Shown one piece after another: positions 38,416 to 48,507 of a stretch of 60,003 nt of DNA (the stretch's first letter is position 1; every line of letters starts with the position of its first letter). The notes under the pieces are model-generated. The model searched no databases. It saw only the letters and a list, made by a program, of their open reading frames with translations, and was not told where the DNA came from. The position numbers and the translations under genes are program-made. The DNA lies in NCBI GenBank assembly GCA_943788145.1, contig CALSPD010000026.1, positions 1 to 60,003 of the forward strand, read 5' to 3'. This stretch comes from an uncultured Flavobacteriales bacterium (lineage in GTDB: Bacteria > Bacteroidota > Bacteroidia > Flavobacteriales_G > Salibacteraceae).

Positions 38416-39344
38416 TGCTTTGGGCCTCAATTCAATTCTTTGGAGGCTTAGTAATTTTAATTATTGCAGGTGATTATTTGGTAGGTGCGGCCGTTAAATT
38501 GGCGAATTATTTGCGCGTCAGTCCCATGGTCATAGGATTAACTATTGTTTCACTGGGCACTTCTTTTCCTGAACTAGTAGTAAGTGTAAACGCTGCCTTA
38601 TCGGGACATCCTGACATTTCGATTGGAAATGTGGTTGGAAGTAATATTGCCAATTTAGCGTTAGTCCTAGGTTTTACAGGTCTAATTTCTCCTCTGAAAG
38701 TTAGGCGAAAAACGTTGCTCTTTGATATTCCGGTCATGCTCTTGTCAAGTGGGCTCTTGATTGGGTTTGCGCTGGATTACGAAATTTTACGGTGGGAAGG
38801 CACGCTATTGTTGCTTCTTCTGCTAGGATACAACAGTTGGATTATTCGAGAGGGTAAACGAGACTTCGAACCCGAAGAAAGCCATGAAACTCCGAATAAA
38901 ACTGAGCTTTTCCGTGGCGTCATTGTGCTTATATTGAGCCTTGCCGGCTTAATTGTTGGTGCTGATCTATTAGTCGATGGTGCTGTTTTTATCGCTCGAG
39001 CCGCAGGGGTTGAAGAACGCATTATAGCCGTGACGGTCATCGCTTTTGGAACAAGTGTCCCTGAGTTGGCTACTTCGCTAATAGCCATTCGAAAAAACGA
39101 AATTGGCATTAGCCTAGGTAATTTAATTGGATCAAATGTTTTTAATGTCTTAGGAATAATAGGCGTTACATCAATACTTTCTCCGCTCTCCGTGAATGTT
39201 CAAACCCTGCAAATTGATTTCTGGTGGTTTATATTAATTCCACTCATCTTGTTTGGAGTAGTACTTTATAGACAAGCTATAGATCGAATAACAGGTATTG
39301 CCTTGGTTCTGACTTATCTTGTATATATTCTTATGCTTTTTTGA
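38415..39344 (+). CDS. CaCA-family calcium/sodium antiporter (YrbG-like)
   Basis: A 309-residue membrane protein with ten hydrophobic helices in two inverted repeats. Each repeat has the signature alpha motif: GLTIVSLGTSFPELVVSVNAAL with GNVVGSNIANL, and VIAFGTSVPELATSLIAI with GNLIGSNVFNV. Family members exchange Ca2+ or K+ for Na+. The central loop is charged and hydrophilic (KRDFEPEESHETPNK). Start ATG 38415 overlaps the tatA stop, indicating cotranscription. Confidence 0.92.
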   Translation: MLWASIQFFGGLVILIIAGDYLVGAAVKLANYLRVSPMVIGLTIVSLGTSFPELVVSVNAALSGHPDISIGNVVGSNIANLALVLGFTGLISPLKVRRKTLLFDIPVMLLSSGLLIGFALDYEILRWEGTLLLLLLLGYNSWIIREGKRDFEPEESHETPNKTELFRGVIVLILSLAGLIVGADLLVDGAVFIARAAGVEERIIAVTVIAFGTSVPELATSLIAIRKNEIGISLGNLIGSNVFNVLGIIGVTSILSPLSVNVQTLQIDFWWFILIPLILFGVVLYRQAIDRITGIALVLTYLVYILMLF

Positions 39345-39361
39345 TTTTATTTAGAAATCAA

Positions 39362-39420
39362 CAAAAAAAAACAGGGGTGTGGATAAATAAAGTTGATTTA
39401 TTTCAGCTTACCCCCCTTTA
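39362..39420 (-). other. Hairpin with minus-strand terminator form upstream of glnN
   Basis: GGGGT at 39374-39378 can pair with ACCCC at 39410-39414, and ATAAATAAA at 39383-39391 with TTTATTT at 39398-39404. The A-run at 39362-39371 becomes a T-run on the minus strand, so it is shaped like an intrinsic terminator for antisense transcripts. On the plus strand it has only a short T-stretch and may also end the antiporter transcript weakly. Confidence 0.45.
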
Positions 39421-39428
39421 AAATCATC

Positions 39429-39436
39429 TAGTTTCG
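39429..39436 (+). promoter_or_regulatory. -7 box upstream of glnN
   Basis: TAGTTTCG fits TAnnTTTG with one change and ends 18 bases before the ATG at 39455. Confidence 0.5.
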
Positions 39437-39454
39437 CCAAAAATTAGAAAATAT

Positions 39455-41644
39455 ATGGCTAAGCTTCGTTTTGATGCCTTGAATCACGTTCTAAATCGCA
39501 AAATGGAAGATACCGTTCTTCCAACTGAATTAATCTCAGACTATTACGGAAGTTCCGTGTTCCATGATAAAGCGATGCAACAATTCTTGCCTCGTGATAT
39601 ATACAAGAAAATCAAGGAGTGCATTGTGACCGGGAAGCAATTAGAAAGAGATATCGCAGATCATGTAGCCTCCGGAATGAAGGCCTGGGCGCTTTCGAAA
39701 AATGTCACTCATTATACGCATTGGTTTCAACCACTTACTGGAAGAACAGCTGAAAAGCATGACGCTTTTTTTACTCCAACCGAGGTTGGTGAGTCATTAG
39801 AAAGTTTTGGAGGGGATCAGCTTGTGCAACAAGAACCGGATGCATCGAGTTTTCCAAATGGTGGATTAAGAAACACTTTTGAGGCTCGAGGTTATACAGC
39901 CTGGGATCCTAGTTCTCCTGCTTTTATTATTGGTGGGGTGTTGTGTATCCCGACCGTTTTTGTTGCCTATACTGGTCAGGCATTGGATTATAAAGCCCCA
40001 TTAATTAAGGCACTTCAAACACTTAATGATGCCGCAGTTCCGGTTGCGCAATACTTCGATAGAAATGTTGCTAGAGTGCACGCAACGCTTGGATGGGAGC
40101 AAGAATACTTTCTTGTTGATGCCGCTCTTTATGGAGCTCGACCAGATTTGGTGCTGACTGGAAGAACTTTGTTTGGACATAGTTCTTCGAAGGGACAACA
40201 ATTGGACGACCATTATTTTGGTTCGATTCCTGACCGTGCAGTGGCCTTTATGAGAGATTTTGAGGAGGAGTCTCTTCGGTTGGGCATTCCGATCAAAACC
40301 AGACATAATGAGGTCGCTCCAAATCAATTTGAATGTGCACCTCTCTTTGAAGAAGCAAATCTTGCCGTTGACCACAACCTCCTTGTTATGGATGTTATGG
40401 AGAAGGTAGCGCATCGACATCATTTTCGAGTGCTTCTGCACGAAAAACCATACGCTGGTATAAACGGCAGTGGAAAACATAATAACTGGTCGTTAGCTAC
40501 TAACACCGGAGTAAACCTTTTAAGTCCTGGAAACACACCGAAGACTAACCTTCGTTTCTTGACCTTTTTTATTAATACGATTAAAGCGGTAAATGATTAT
40601 TCAGACCTTTTAAGAGCAACCATAGCGTCTGCAGGTAATGATCACCGACTAGGCGCTAATGAGGCACCTCCAGCTATCATATCCATTTTTATTGGAACAC
40701 AATTAACTCAGGTTCTTAATGATCTTGAGAAGAAGGTCAAGGATAAGGGAATGTCCCCAGATGAAAAAACAGAGTTAAAATTAAATATTGGAAAGATTCC
40801 CGAAATCTTACTCGATAATACGGACAGAAATCGAACCTCTCCATTTGCCTTTACAGGTAATAAATTTGAATTCCGCGCTGTAGGATCGACCGCGAATTGT
40901 TCTGGCCCTATGACGGCTTTAAACACCATTATGGCCCAGCAGCTGCGCGAATTTTACACGGAAGTTGAGAATTTAATAGCTAAAGGAAAGAAAAAGGACG
41001 ATGCAATTTTAGCTGTGCTAAGAGAATACATTGTTCAATCCAAATCGGTCTTGTTCGAAGGGAATGGTTATGGTGATGAGTGGGTTAAAGAGGCTCAAAA
41101 AAGAGGTTTGTCTAACATTAAAACAACCCCACATGCCTTAGGTGCTTATCTAGATCCAAAAGTGGTAAAGTTGTTCGAGGCGGCAGGTGTTTTGACACAT
41201 GAAGAATTAGAAGCAAGAACTGAAATTTATCACGAAAACTATAAGCTAAAAATTCAAATCGAGTCTAGAGTAGCGGGAGATATAGCTTTAAATCACATTA
41301 TCCCAGCAGCATTAGAGTATCAAGGTCGTGTAATTCAAACACTTAAGGGCCTGAAGGATATATACAATGAGGCCGACTTCAAACTGCTTTCTGCACCACA
41401 TGATTCCATTGTCCGTGAAATTTCTGGCTTGGTTTCGAATATTAGGGTAGATATTGAGAAAATGATTGAGGAGCGAAAGCTTGCTAACACTAAGGAACAA
41501 GCTGAAGAAAGTTCGATTATTTACTGTGAAAAGGTATTTCCTTATTTACAAAAGCTGCGATACGAGGTGGATAAGCTTGAGCTAATTGTAGATGATGAAT
41601 TGTGGCCAATACCAAAGTATCGCGAGCTATTGTTTACCAGATAA
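39455..41644 (+). CDS. glnN: Type III glutamine synthetase
   Basis: A 729-residue type III glutamine synthetase, the long form typical of Bacteroidota, which assimilates ammonia by making glutamine from glutamate and ATP. Signatures include the GS-III block FQPLTGRTAEKHDAF, the ATP/metal site GWEQEYFLVD, NEVAPNQFECAPLFEEANLAVDHN, LLHEKPYAGINGSGKHNNWSL and NRTSPFAFTGNKFEFRAVGS. A type III enzyme lacks the adenylylation tyrosine region of GSI. It is complete, with its own promoter and strong terminator. Confidence 0.96.
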   Translation: MAKLRFDALNHVLNRKMEDTVLPTELISDYYGSSVFHDKAMQQFLPRDIYKKIKECIVTGKQLERDIADHVASGMKAWALSKNVTHYTHWFQPLTGRTAEKHDAFFTPTEVGESLESFGGDQLVQQEPDASSFPNGGLRNTFEARGYTAWDPSSPAFIIGGVLCIPTVFVAYTGQALDYKAPLIKALQTLNDAAVPVAQYFDRNVARVHATLGWEQEYFLVDAALYGARPDLVLTGRTLFGHSSSKGQQLDDHYFGSIPDRAVAFMRDFEEESLRLGIPIKTRHNEVAPNQFECAPLFEEANLAVDHNLLVMDVMEKVAHRHHFRVLLHEKPYAGINGSGKHNNWSLATNTGVNLLSPGNTPKTNLRFLTFFINTIKAVNDYSDLLRATIASAGNDHRLGANEAPPAIISIFIGTQLTQVLNDLEKKVKDKGMSPDEKTELKLNIGKIPEILLDNTDRNRTSPFAFTGNKFEFRAVGSTANCSGPMTALNTIMAQQLREFYTEVENLIAKGKKKDDAILAVLREYIVQSKSVLFEGNGYGDEWVKEAQKRGLSNIKTTPHALGAYLDPKVVKLFEAAGVLTHEELEARTEIYHENYKLKIQIESRVAGDIALNHIIPAALEYQGRVIQTLKGLKDIYNEADFKLLSAPHDSIVREISGLVSNIRVDIEKMIEERKLANTKEQAEESSIIYCEKVFPYLQKLRYEVDKLELIVDDELWPIPKYRELLFTR

Positions 41645-41648
41645 CACA

Positions 41649-41682
41649 AAATGAGGCCAAATTAATGGCCTCATTTTTTTTG
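41649..41682 (+). terminator. Intrinsic terminator of glnN
   Basis: AAATGAGGCCA pairs perfectly with TGGCCTCATTT across a six-base loop, followed by an 8-base T-run. Confidence 0.85.
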
Positions 41683-41708
41683 AGCTTAGTTCGAATATCA
41701 TATTTCAT

Positions 41709-41716
41709 TAGATTTG
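41709..41716 (+). promoter_or_regulatory. -7 box upstream of the PorE-like gene
   Basis: TAGATTTG fits TAnnTTTG exactly. A CATTGA/TCAATG hairpin lies in the leader before the ATG at 41779. Confidence 0.5.
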
Positions 41717-41778
41717 CCAACCTTGCGCATTGATGTAGAGTCAATGTTGTATTAACCATCTACTGAATCGAGATACGT

Positions 41779-43836
41779 ATGACATATTTGAAGGGAGCAG
41801 TAACAACACTCTGTCTCATTATATTAGCTACAGTAGCTGTAGGCCAAAAGGATTGGACGAAGGAAGCGGACTTGACGTATCAAGCGGAGGCCTTTTTCGG
41901 TGCTATTGATGTCTACAAAAAAGCCTACTCGAAGGAGAAAAAGCAAAGTGAGAAATCACGAATTTTATTTCGTATTGGCGAGTGTTATCGAATGATCCAA
42001 CAAGCCGATCAAGCGGAAGTATGGTATGAAAAAGCAGTTGCGGCAGCATACGATAGTCCCGAATTGCCGTTGCGTTATGGCGATGTACTAATGAAGCAAG
42101 GGAAGTATGATGAAGCCGTAAAAAAGTATCGTGAATCATTGGCAAAGGCCTCTGGGTCTGTTAAGGCCGAAGCCGAAAAGGGCATAGCTTCATGTGAAAA
42201 GGCGATAAAGCTTAGCAATGAACCGGCTAGATATGTAGTTAAAAATGAGGTTCAGTTGAATACATCTTACTATGATTTCTCATCATTTTTCGCGGATAAG
42301 AAATTTGAAAGCATTATGTTTTCATCAACGCGGCCAGGAGCATCGGGAGGTAGCGATGATGAAATAACTGGCGAAGGGTTCAGTGATATTTTTCTCTCAC
42401 AACGAGATCCAAAAGGCAAGTGGTCAGCTCCAGTGCCGTTAGCTGAAACGATTAATAGTGCCGCAAACGAAGGCTCGCCTTGGTTAGATTCAAAATACAG
42501 CCAATTGTATTTTACCCGATGTGGTTATGAGAAAAAGAAACCTTTTGGTTGCCAGATTTATACGGCTCGCCAGCAAGGGAAAGACTGGGCCGAAGCAGAA
42601 GTGCTAGATTTCGGTGTGGATGATACCACAGCTGCTGGTCATCCAGTTGCGATTGATGATGAAATGATCCTGTTTTCTTCCGACATGTATGGAGGTCAAG
42701 GGGGGTAAAGATCTTTGGGTAATTACCTTTGATAAAAAGGCTAAACTTTGGGGCCCAGCAAAAAACTTAGGCCCAGAAATTAATACGCCTGGAAATGAAA
42801 TGTTCCCATTTATCAATGAAAAGGGGGATTTGTTCTTTCGCATCGGATGGACATATAGGTATGGGGGGGGCTTGATATTTTCAGAGCCCAACTTAAAGGA
42901 GAATCTGTAGAAGACTTGAAATGGGGTAAGCCGGAAAACTTGGGAGCACCTATTAACTCATCTTCAAACGACTTCGCAATTATATATGAAGGAGAAAAGG
43001 ATAGAGGTTTCTTTACTTCTGATCGACCTGGTGGAAAAGGTGGTGATGATATTTACAGTTTCATGTTGCCTCCAATTATTTTCAAATTAGAAGGAACAGT
43101 CACAGATGTTGAAACTAAGGAACCTTTGGGAAATGTTAAGGTTAAGCTTCTTGGAACAGATGGATCAATCGGTGAAATTGTTACAGATGTTTCAGGTCAT
43201 TACGAATTCGAAAAGCGAGGAGAACGATGATCGATATTTGGTGGAAGATCAGTCTTACACGATAGAGGTGAACGGAATGGAAACGGAAACATCTAATGGT
43301 GAGCGTTACCTAGGTGCCAAAGGTCAAGAAACTACTGTTGGTCGCAAAGAATCTACTGCATTTGTTAAGGACTTTCAACTTCAGTGTGCTACCTGCGAAA
43401 CAGACATTCCAATGCCAGCAGTATTCTACCCATTGGGTAAATGGTCACTGGTAGTAGACGATAAGATTAATTCAAAGGATTCACTTGATTTCTTATATCA
43501 AACGTTGGTTGATAATCCAACCATCAGAATAGAGCTTTCAGCACATACCGATACGCGGGGTGACGATAAGGTCCAATCAAATCTTATCTCAAAAAAGAGC
43601 TGAAACCTGTGTTTCTTATTTAATTGAAAAAGGAATTGATCCAGCGAGAATGGTTCCAGTAGGATACGGTGAAAGAAGGCCGAAAATCACGGATGCTGAA
43701 ATTGATAAATTGTCATCCACAGTTTGAGAAGGAAGCGGCCCATGCCAAGAACAGAAGAACTGTTTTCAGTGTCTTAAGCTTCGATTATGTGCCAAAAGTG
43801 GCCCCGGCTCCTGAGGCTCCTAAAAACGGAAAGTAG
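41779..43836 (+). CDS. PorE-like OmpA-family protein (TPR, PD40 propeller, CNA-type domain, OmpA), frameshifted
   Basis: The reading frame changes several times but the pieces join into one protein of about 680 residues. Order: signal peptide (LIILATVAVGQ), TPR units (~30-150), a beta-propeller with PD40-type blades (FSSTRPGASGGSDDEITGEGFSDIF, FFTSDRPGGKGGDDIY), a carboxypeptidase regulatory domain (KLEGTVTDVETKEPLGNVKV) and a C-terminal OmpA domain (IELSAHTDTRGD..., ARMVPVGYGERRP). This is the architecture of PorE, the T9SS lipoprotein that binds peptidoglycan, but no lipobox cysteine is seen. Breaks lie near G or A runs (about 42701, 42839, 42863-42870, 43217, 43570-43596 and 43726). Sequencing error is likely. 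Confidence 0.8.
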
Positions 43837-43852
43837 ATATATAACATAACAG

Positions 43853-43890
43853 AACCGCGTGGGTGATTTTTGCCCATGCGGTTTTTTTTA
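43853..43890 (+). terminator. Intrinsic terminator of the PorE-like gene
   Basis: AACCGCGTGGG (43853-43863) pairs with CCCATGCGGTT (43873-43883), followed by a T-run; purM starts 11 bases later. Confidence 0.8.
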
Positions 43891-43900
43891 TTCTAAAAAA

Positions 43901-45085
43901 ATGGAAGTAAGTGATAAATATGCCTCTAGGGGTGTTTTCAGCAGGAAAAGCTGATGTACACAATGCCATAAAGAATATTGACAAAGGGCTCTACCCAAAA
44001 GCTTTTTGCAAAATCGTGCCCGACATTTTAACTGGCGATCCATCCAAATGCCTTGTAATGCATGCAGATGGCGCGGGCACAAAATCTTCGCTTGCATATG
44101 CCTATTGGAAAGAAACAGGTGATCTAAGTGTTTGGAAGGGCATAGCACAAGATGCGGTAGTGATGAACACAGATGATTTGCTTTGTGTGGGTGCCAAGGG
44201 CCCAATTGCTCTGTCATCAACAATTGGTAGGAATAAAAAGGAAGTACCAGGGGAAATAATAAAGGCCCATTATCGAGGGAACCGAGGAGATTCTTCAAAC
44301 TATGCGCGATCTTGGGTTTATGATTTATTCAACTGGAGGAGAAACAGCAGATGTTGGAGATTTGGTTCGATCTATTATAGTTGATAGTACGGTAACGGCT
44401 ATAATGAATCGAAATGATGTTATTGATGCTTCTAAAATTGTTCCGGGTGACGTAATCGTAGGATTAAGCTCTTCGGGTCAAGCGAATTATGAAACTTTGT
44501 GGAATGCGGGCATGGGCAGTAATGGATTGACTTCAGCCAGACATGATTTATTCAACGAAAAAGTTGGCCGATTGTATCCTGAAAGTTTTGAGCCTACATT
44601 GAGTAAGGAATTGGCTTACACGGGGGCCGTATTTTCTCACCGATAAGATTGAGGGAGTGCCAGTGGATGCGGGTAAAATGGTTCTATCGCCAACAAGAAC
44701 GTACGCTCCAATCATGATGAAGGCATTTAAGGAGCTAGGTGCAGAGATTCATGGAATTATACATTGCAGCGGTGGTGGTCAAACTAAAATTTTACATTTC
44801 TTGGATTCAAACCGGATTGTAAAGGATAACTTGTTTGAAACACCAACACTGTTTAAATTAATTCAGGAACATAGCGGTACCAGTTCGAACGAGATGTATC
44901 AAGTGTTTAACATGGGGCATCGTATGGAATTGTATTTAAATGAATCACACGCGAAGACCATAATGGAAATCTCAAGATCCTTTGGGGTGGATGCTCAAAT
45001 TGTTGGAAGAGTAGAAGCGAGCGACCGACCAGAATTGCTGATCAAATCGAATAATCAAGAATTAGTTTATCAAAAGGACAGATGA
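43901..45085 (+). CDS. purM: Phosphoribosylformylglycinamidine cyclo-ligase PurM, frameshifted
   Basis: Aminoimidazole ribonucleotide synthase of purine synthesis, about 390 residues once three indels are corrected. The start is ATG 43901 (MEVSDKYASRG). An extra T at about 43933-43936, an extra G at about 44277-44279 and an extra G near 44622-44626 shift the frame. The corrected protein has DGAGTKSSLAY, NTDDLLCVGAKGP, IYSTGGETADVGDLVRS, VGLSSSGQANYE and VDAGKMVLSPTRTYAPI, as in the Bacteroidota type of PurM. Its TGA overlaps the prfA ATG by four bases. Confidence 0.92.
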
Positions 45086-46156
45086 GTAATTTAATCACCA
45101 AGCTTGAATTTATTAAGGAACGATGGCAACAGGTTGAGCTGAAGCTTACTGATCCAGAGGTTTATTGCGGATATGACGCGATTTGTAAAACTGAACAAAG
45201 AGTACAGCGATTTAGGTGTGATCGTTAAGGTTTATCACGAATATCGGGACATGTTGGCCAATCTTGATAGCACAAAAGAGTTGCTAGCCGATGAAAAGGA
45301 TCCCGAAATGCGAGAAATGGCAAAAGAGGAATTATCTGAACTAGAAGAGAAAATCCCGCTAAAGGAAGAAGAAATAAAATGGCTCCTGGTACCAAAAGAT
45401 CCGGATGACGATCGAAATGCCATTCTAGAAATAAGAGCAGGAACGGGAGGCGATGAAGCCAGCCTTTTTGCAGGCGATTTATATCGAATGTATTCTAGGT
45501 ATATTGAAAAACAAAACTGGAAATACGACATCATGGATGTCACAGAAGGTACAGCCGGTGGTTATAAAGAGGTCGTTTTAAAGGTCACTGGAAACGATGT
45601 GTATGGAACGCTCAAATTTGAAGCTGGAGTTCATCGCGTTCAGAGAGTGCCTGAAACAGAATCTCAAGGTCGAGTGCACACTTCAGCAGCGAGTGTAGCA
45701 GTTCTTCCGGAAGCAGAAGAAGTGGACGTGGTTATAAATCCAGCAGATATTGAAATTCAAACCGCACGATCCAGCGGGGCGGGAGGTCAAAATGTGAACA
45801 AGGTTGAAACGAAAGTGCAATTAACGCATAAACCTTCGGGTATTTATATCCAATGTCAGACAGAACGGTCACAGTTAAGAAACCGAGAGATTGCTATGGA
45901 AATGTTGCGGAGCAAGTTGTATGAGTTGGAGTCGAATAAACGAAATGCTGATATAGCCTCGAAAAGAAAAACAATGGTTTCAACAGGGGATCGATCAGCC
46001 AAAATTCGTACATATAATTTCCCTCAAGGTAGAATGACAGATCATCGAATCGGATTGACGATGTATAACCTAGATGCCGTCATGGACGGTGATATCCAAA
46101 AGATCATTGACGAATTGAATATTGCAGAGAATGCTGAAAAAGCTCAAGGCAGGTGA
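45082..46156 (+). CDS. prfA: Peptide chain release factor 1, frameshifted near N-terminus
   Basis: Release factor that reads UAA and UAG and triggers hydrolysis of peptidyl-tRNA. Start ATG 45082 gives [15 protein letters not shown]; an extra T at about 45160-45163 (GAGGTTTATTG) must be removed to continue as [17 protein letters not shown]. The main body is intact: [12 protein letters not shown] contains the PxT codon-recognition motif of RF1 (RF2 has SPF), and [18 protein letters not shown] carries the catalytic GGQ. The C-terminal AEKAQGR is typical. ATGA overlap with purM. Confidence 0.94.
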
Positions 46157-46183
46157 AGATATTATGGCCTAATCGTTAAGGAA

Positions 46184-46993
46184 ATGAATCGAAAAGAGTT
46201 AGTTGAATTAATAAGAAGAAAGAAGTCTTTCCTATGTGTTGGATTGGACTCGGATCCAGAGCGATTACCAGCGCATTTGAAAAATGATCCGAATGGCATA
46301 TTTAAGTTTAATGAGGCCATTATTAAGGCCACTTTACCCTATTCCGTTTCATATAAATTGAATATAGCATTTTATGAAGCGCAGGGAATTGAGGGTTGGG
46401 AGACACTAAGAAGAACGATAGAGCTCATCCCGAGACATGAAGCCTTAATCATTGCCGATGCAAAAAGGGGAGACATTGGTAATACGGCCGCTCAATATGC
46501 TAAGGCATTTTTCACAAAGTTGAATTGCCATGCCGTGACCATTAACCCATATATGGGCAAAGATTCGGTCACACCTTTTTTGGAGTTTAAAGATCATTGG
46601 TCGATTGTTCTAGGACTAACATCTAATCCAGGGGCAGCCGATATTGAGCTTTTAAAACTGGGAAAAATGGACAGTATGTGTTCGAGGCTGCTATAGAAAG
46701 TATTGCAAAGTATGGAAGCGCAGAGAATACAATGTTTGTAGTTGGAGCAACCAAACAAGAATACTTCGAACGAATAAGATCAATTGTACCTCATCATTTT
46801 TTTATTGGTGCCAGGGATAGGAGCTCAGGGCGGTAAACTTGCCGACCTAAAATCAATTTTGAATGCGGACTGTGGATTATTAGTCAATTCATCGCGGCAG
46901 ATAATTTATGCCAGCTCAGCTGAAGATTTTGCGCAAGCGTCTGAACGTGAAGCAAGTATTATTCAGAGTGAAATGAGTCAAATGTTAGCGTAA
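46184..46993 (+). CDS. pyrF: Orotidine 5'-phosphate decarboxylase PyrF, frameshifted
   Basis: Pyrimidine-synthesis enzyme converting OMP to UMP, of the longer ~270-residue type. Motifs are FLCVGLDSDPERLP, FNEAIIKATLPY, IADAKRGDIGNTA (catalytic Lys/Asp), VTINPYMGKDS, and after correction LLVPGIGAQGG. Two one-base losses break the frame: an A run near 46664-46668 and a T run at about 46797-46803. Each single-base insertion restores the family sequence. It lies 27 bases after prfA. Confidence 0.92.
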
Positions 46994-46998
46994 GAAGT

Positions 46999-48267
46999 GT
47001 GAAAGAGGAACTGTTGCAATTCATTTGGGCCCATGGATTATTCAACAGAACTAATCTGCAAACAGCTGATGGATTGCCTGTACAAATTGATTCTTTGGGT
47101 ACCATAAATCATGTTGCAGGTCCCGATTTTTCAGAATCTAAAGTACGTTTAGGCGAAACGATTTGGGCTGGTAATGTAGAAATTCACGTTTTAGCCTCAG
47201 AGTGGCGATACCACAACCATCAGTTTGATCCGGCTTATAATAGTGTGATTCTACACGTGGTTTACGAAAATGACGAACAGGCTTTAAACCAAAAGGGAGA
47301 CGCAATACCGACCCTTGAATTAAAGGGAAGAATTCCTAGACATACGCTTTTAAGCTATGAAAAGCTTAAAGCAAGTAAAGAGAAAATACCCTGCTCAAAT
47401 CACTTTGCTGATTTTCCTCAAATAAAATTTAGTGGTTGGTTACAGCGATTGTTAATTGCAAGACTAGAAAGAAAAACCTCCGACATCGAATTATTATGGA
47501 AACTAAATGGTCACGATTGGTTGCAAACATTTTATGCGCTTTTTTGTAGTTATTTGGGCCAAAATCACAATAAACTGCCTTTTCAGGAATTAGCGAGGGT
47601 CTTGCCTTATCAAATAATTGCTAAGCACATTAATGACAGGTCGCAAATTGAATGTTTGTTATTCGGAGTTGCTGGATTGCTGAATGAAGAATTGGAAGGT
47701 GCTAAGTATAAGTCACTTCAACGCGATTTTCATTTTTTAAGTGCGAAGTATAATCTGAAACCAATAAGTCAGCAATGGAAATTGGGCGGAATTCGCCCAG
47801 AGGCCTTTCCATTCCGGAGGCTGGCTTTGCTCTCAGCAATTGTTCCGAAAACTCAAGAAATTTTCAAATCATTGATGACTCGTGAAATTGTTGAACTAAC
47901 AGCATTGCCATTAGCTGAGATGGAATTTTGGAATAATAGATATTCCTTCAAGGAAAAGAGTATTTCAGCCAAGCCAATCAAATTAACTAATGGTATAAGT
48001 CAGTTGTTGAATATAAATGTCTTTGCTCCATTTTTGTTTTTTTATGGTAAACAATCTGGTTCAGATCTATTCATTGAATATGCGATACGATTGCTAGAAA
48101 ATCAAGACGCTGAGTCGAACAGCATGGTACGATCGTGGGTGAAGCTTGGTTTTGAACCTAAGTCCGCGGCAGATTCACAATCACTTATAGAATTAACTTC
48201 TCAATATTGCGATCATAAAAAATGCGTAATTTGCAACGTAGGTAAATCAATTATCTTAACCAAATGA
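46999..48267 (+). CDS. DUF2851 family protein
   Basis: A 422-residue protein from GTG 46999, five bases after pyrF. It has the conserved pattern of the Bacteroidota DUF2851 family: EELLQFIWAHGLFN, HVAGPDFSESKVRL, WAGNVEIHVLASEWRYHNHQFDPAYNSVILHVVY, and a late pair CDHKKCVICNVGKSIIL with a Cys-rich CxxC-like motif. No signal peptide. Function unknown; this is a conserved intracellular protein. Four-base overlap with the PspC gene. Confidence 0.85.
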   Translation: MKEELLQFIWAHGLFNRTNLQTADGLPVQIDSLGTINHVAGPDFSESKVRLGETIWAGNVEIHVLASEWRYHNHQFDPAYNSVILHVVYENDEQALNQKGDAIPTLELKGRIPRHTLLSYEKLKASKEKIPCSNHFADFPQIKFSGWLQRLLIARLERKTSDIELLWKLNGHDWLQTFYALFCSYLGQNHNKLPFQELARVLPYQIIAKHINDRSQIECLLFGVAGLLNEELEGAKYKSLQRDFHFLSAKYNLKPISQQWKLGGIRPEAFPFRRLALLSAIVPKTQEIFKSLMTREIVELTALPLAEMEFWNNRYSFKEKSISAKPIKLTNGISQLLNINVFAPFLFFYGKQSGSDLFIEYAIRLLENQDAESNSMVRSWVKLGFEPKSAADSQSLIELTSQYCDHKKCVICNVGKSIILTK

Positions 48268-48485
48268 TGGATAAATTCCAGTCTTTTTTAGAACGAAACG
48301 CTTTTGGTGTCTGCGATTGGCTTGGAAAAAAATGGGGTATTAAGTCGTCCAAAATTCGCCTCTATTTCATCTATGTTTCATTCTTCACTTTTGGTTCGCC
48401 AATCATTATTTATTTCGCCTTACTTTTTTGGATCGAGCAAAAGGACTTTTTCAAGTCGAAGCGTCCTACTATTTGGGATATCTGA
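48264..48485 (+). CDS. PspC-domain small membrane protein
   Basis: A 73-residue protein from ATG 48264 (or 48267), made of a PspC-like domain: GVCDWLGKKWGIKSSKIRLYF followed by one membrane helix. PspC proteins are inner-membrane stress-related proteins. Short form, common in Bacteroidota. In an operon with the DUF2851 protein. Confidence 0.75.
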   Translation: MMDKFQSFLERNAFGVCDWLGKKWGIKSSKIRLYFIYVSFFTFGSPIIIYFALLFWIEQKDFFKSKRPTIWDI

Positions 48486-48507
48486 TTAATTGGTGAAATA
48501 GAAGAGC

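Noticed and set aside
40001..40480. Minus-strand open frame of 159 codons inside glnN.
   Set aside because: It lies opposite the catalytic core of glutamine synthetase and shows no family features.
45155..45175. The prfA frameshift could be a programmed +1 shift.
   Set aside because: Programmed shifting is known in prfB (RF2), at a UGA with a Shine-Dalgarno-like element. This is RF1 (PxT motif), there is no such signal, and the break is explained by one extra T in a T run.
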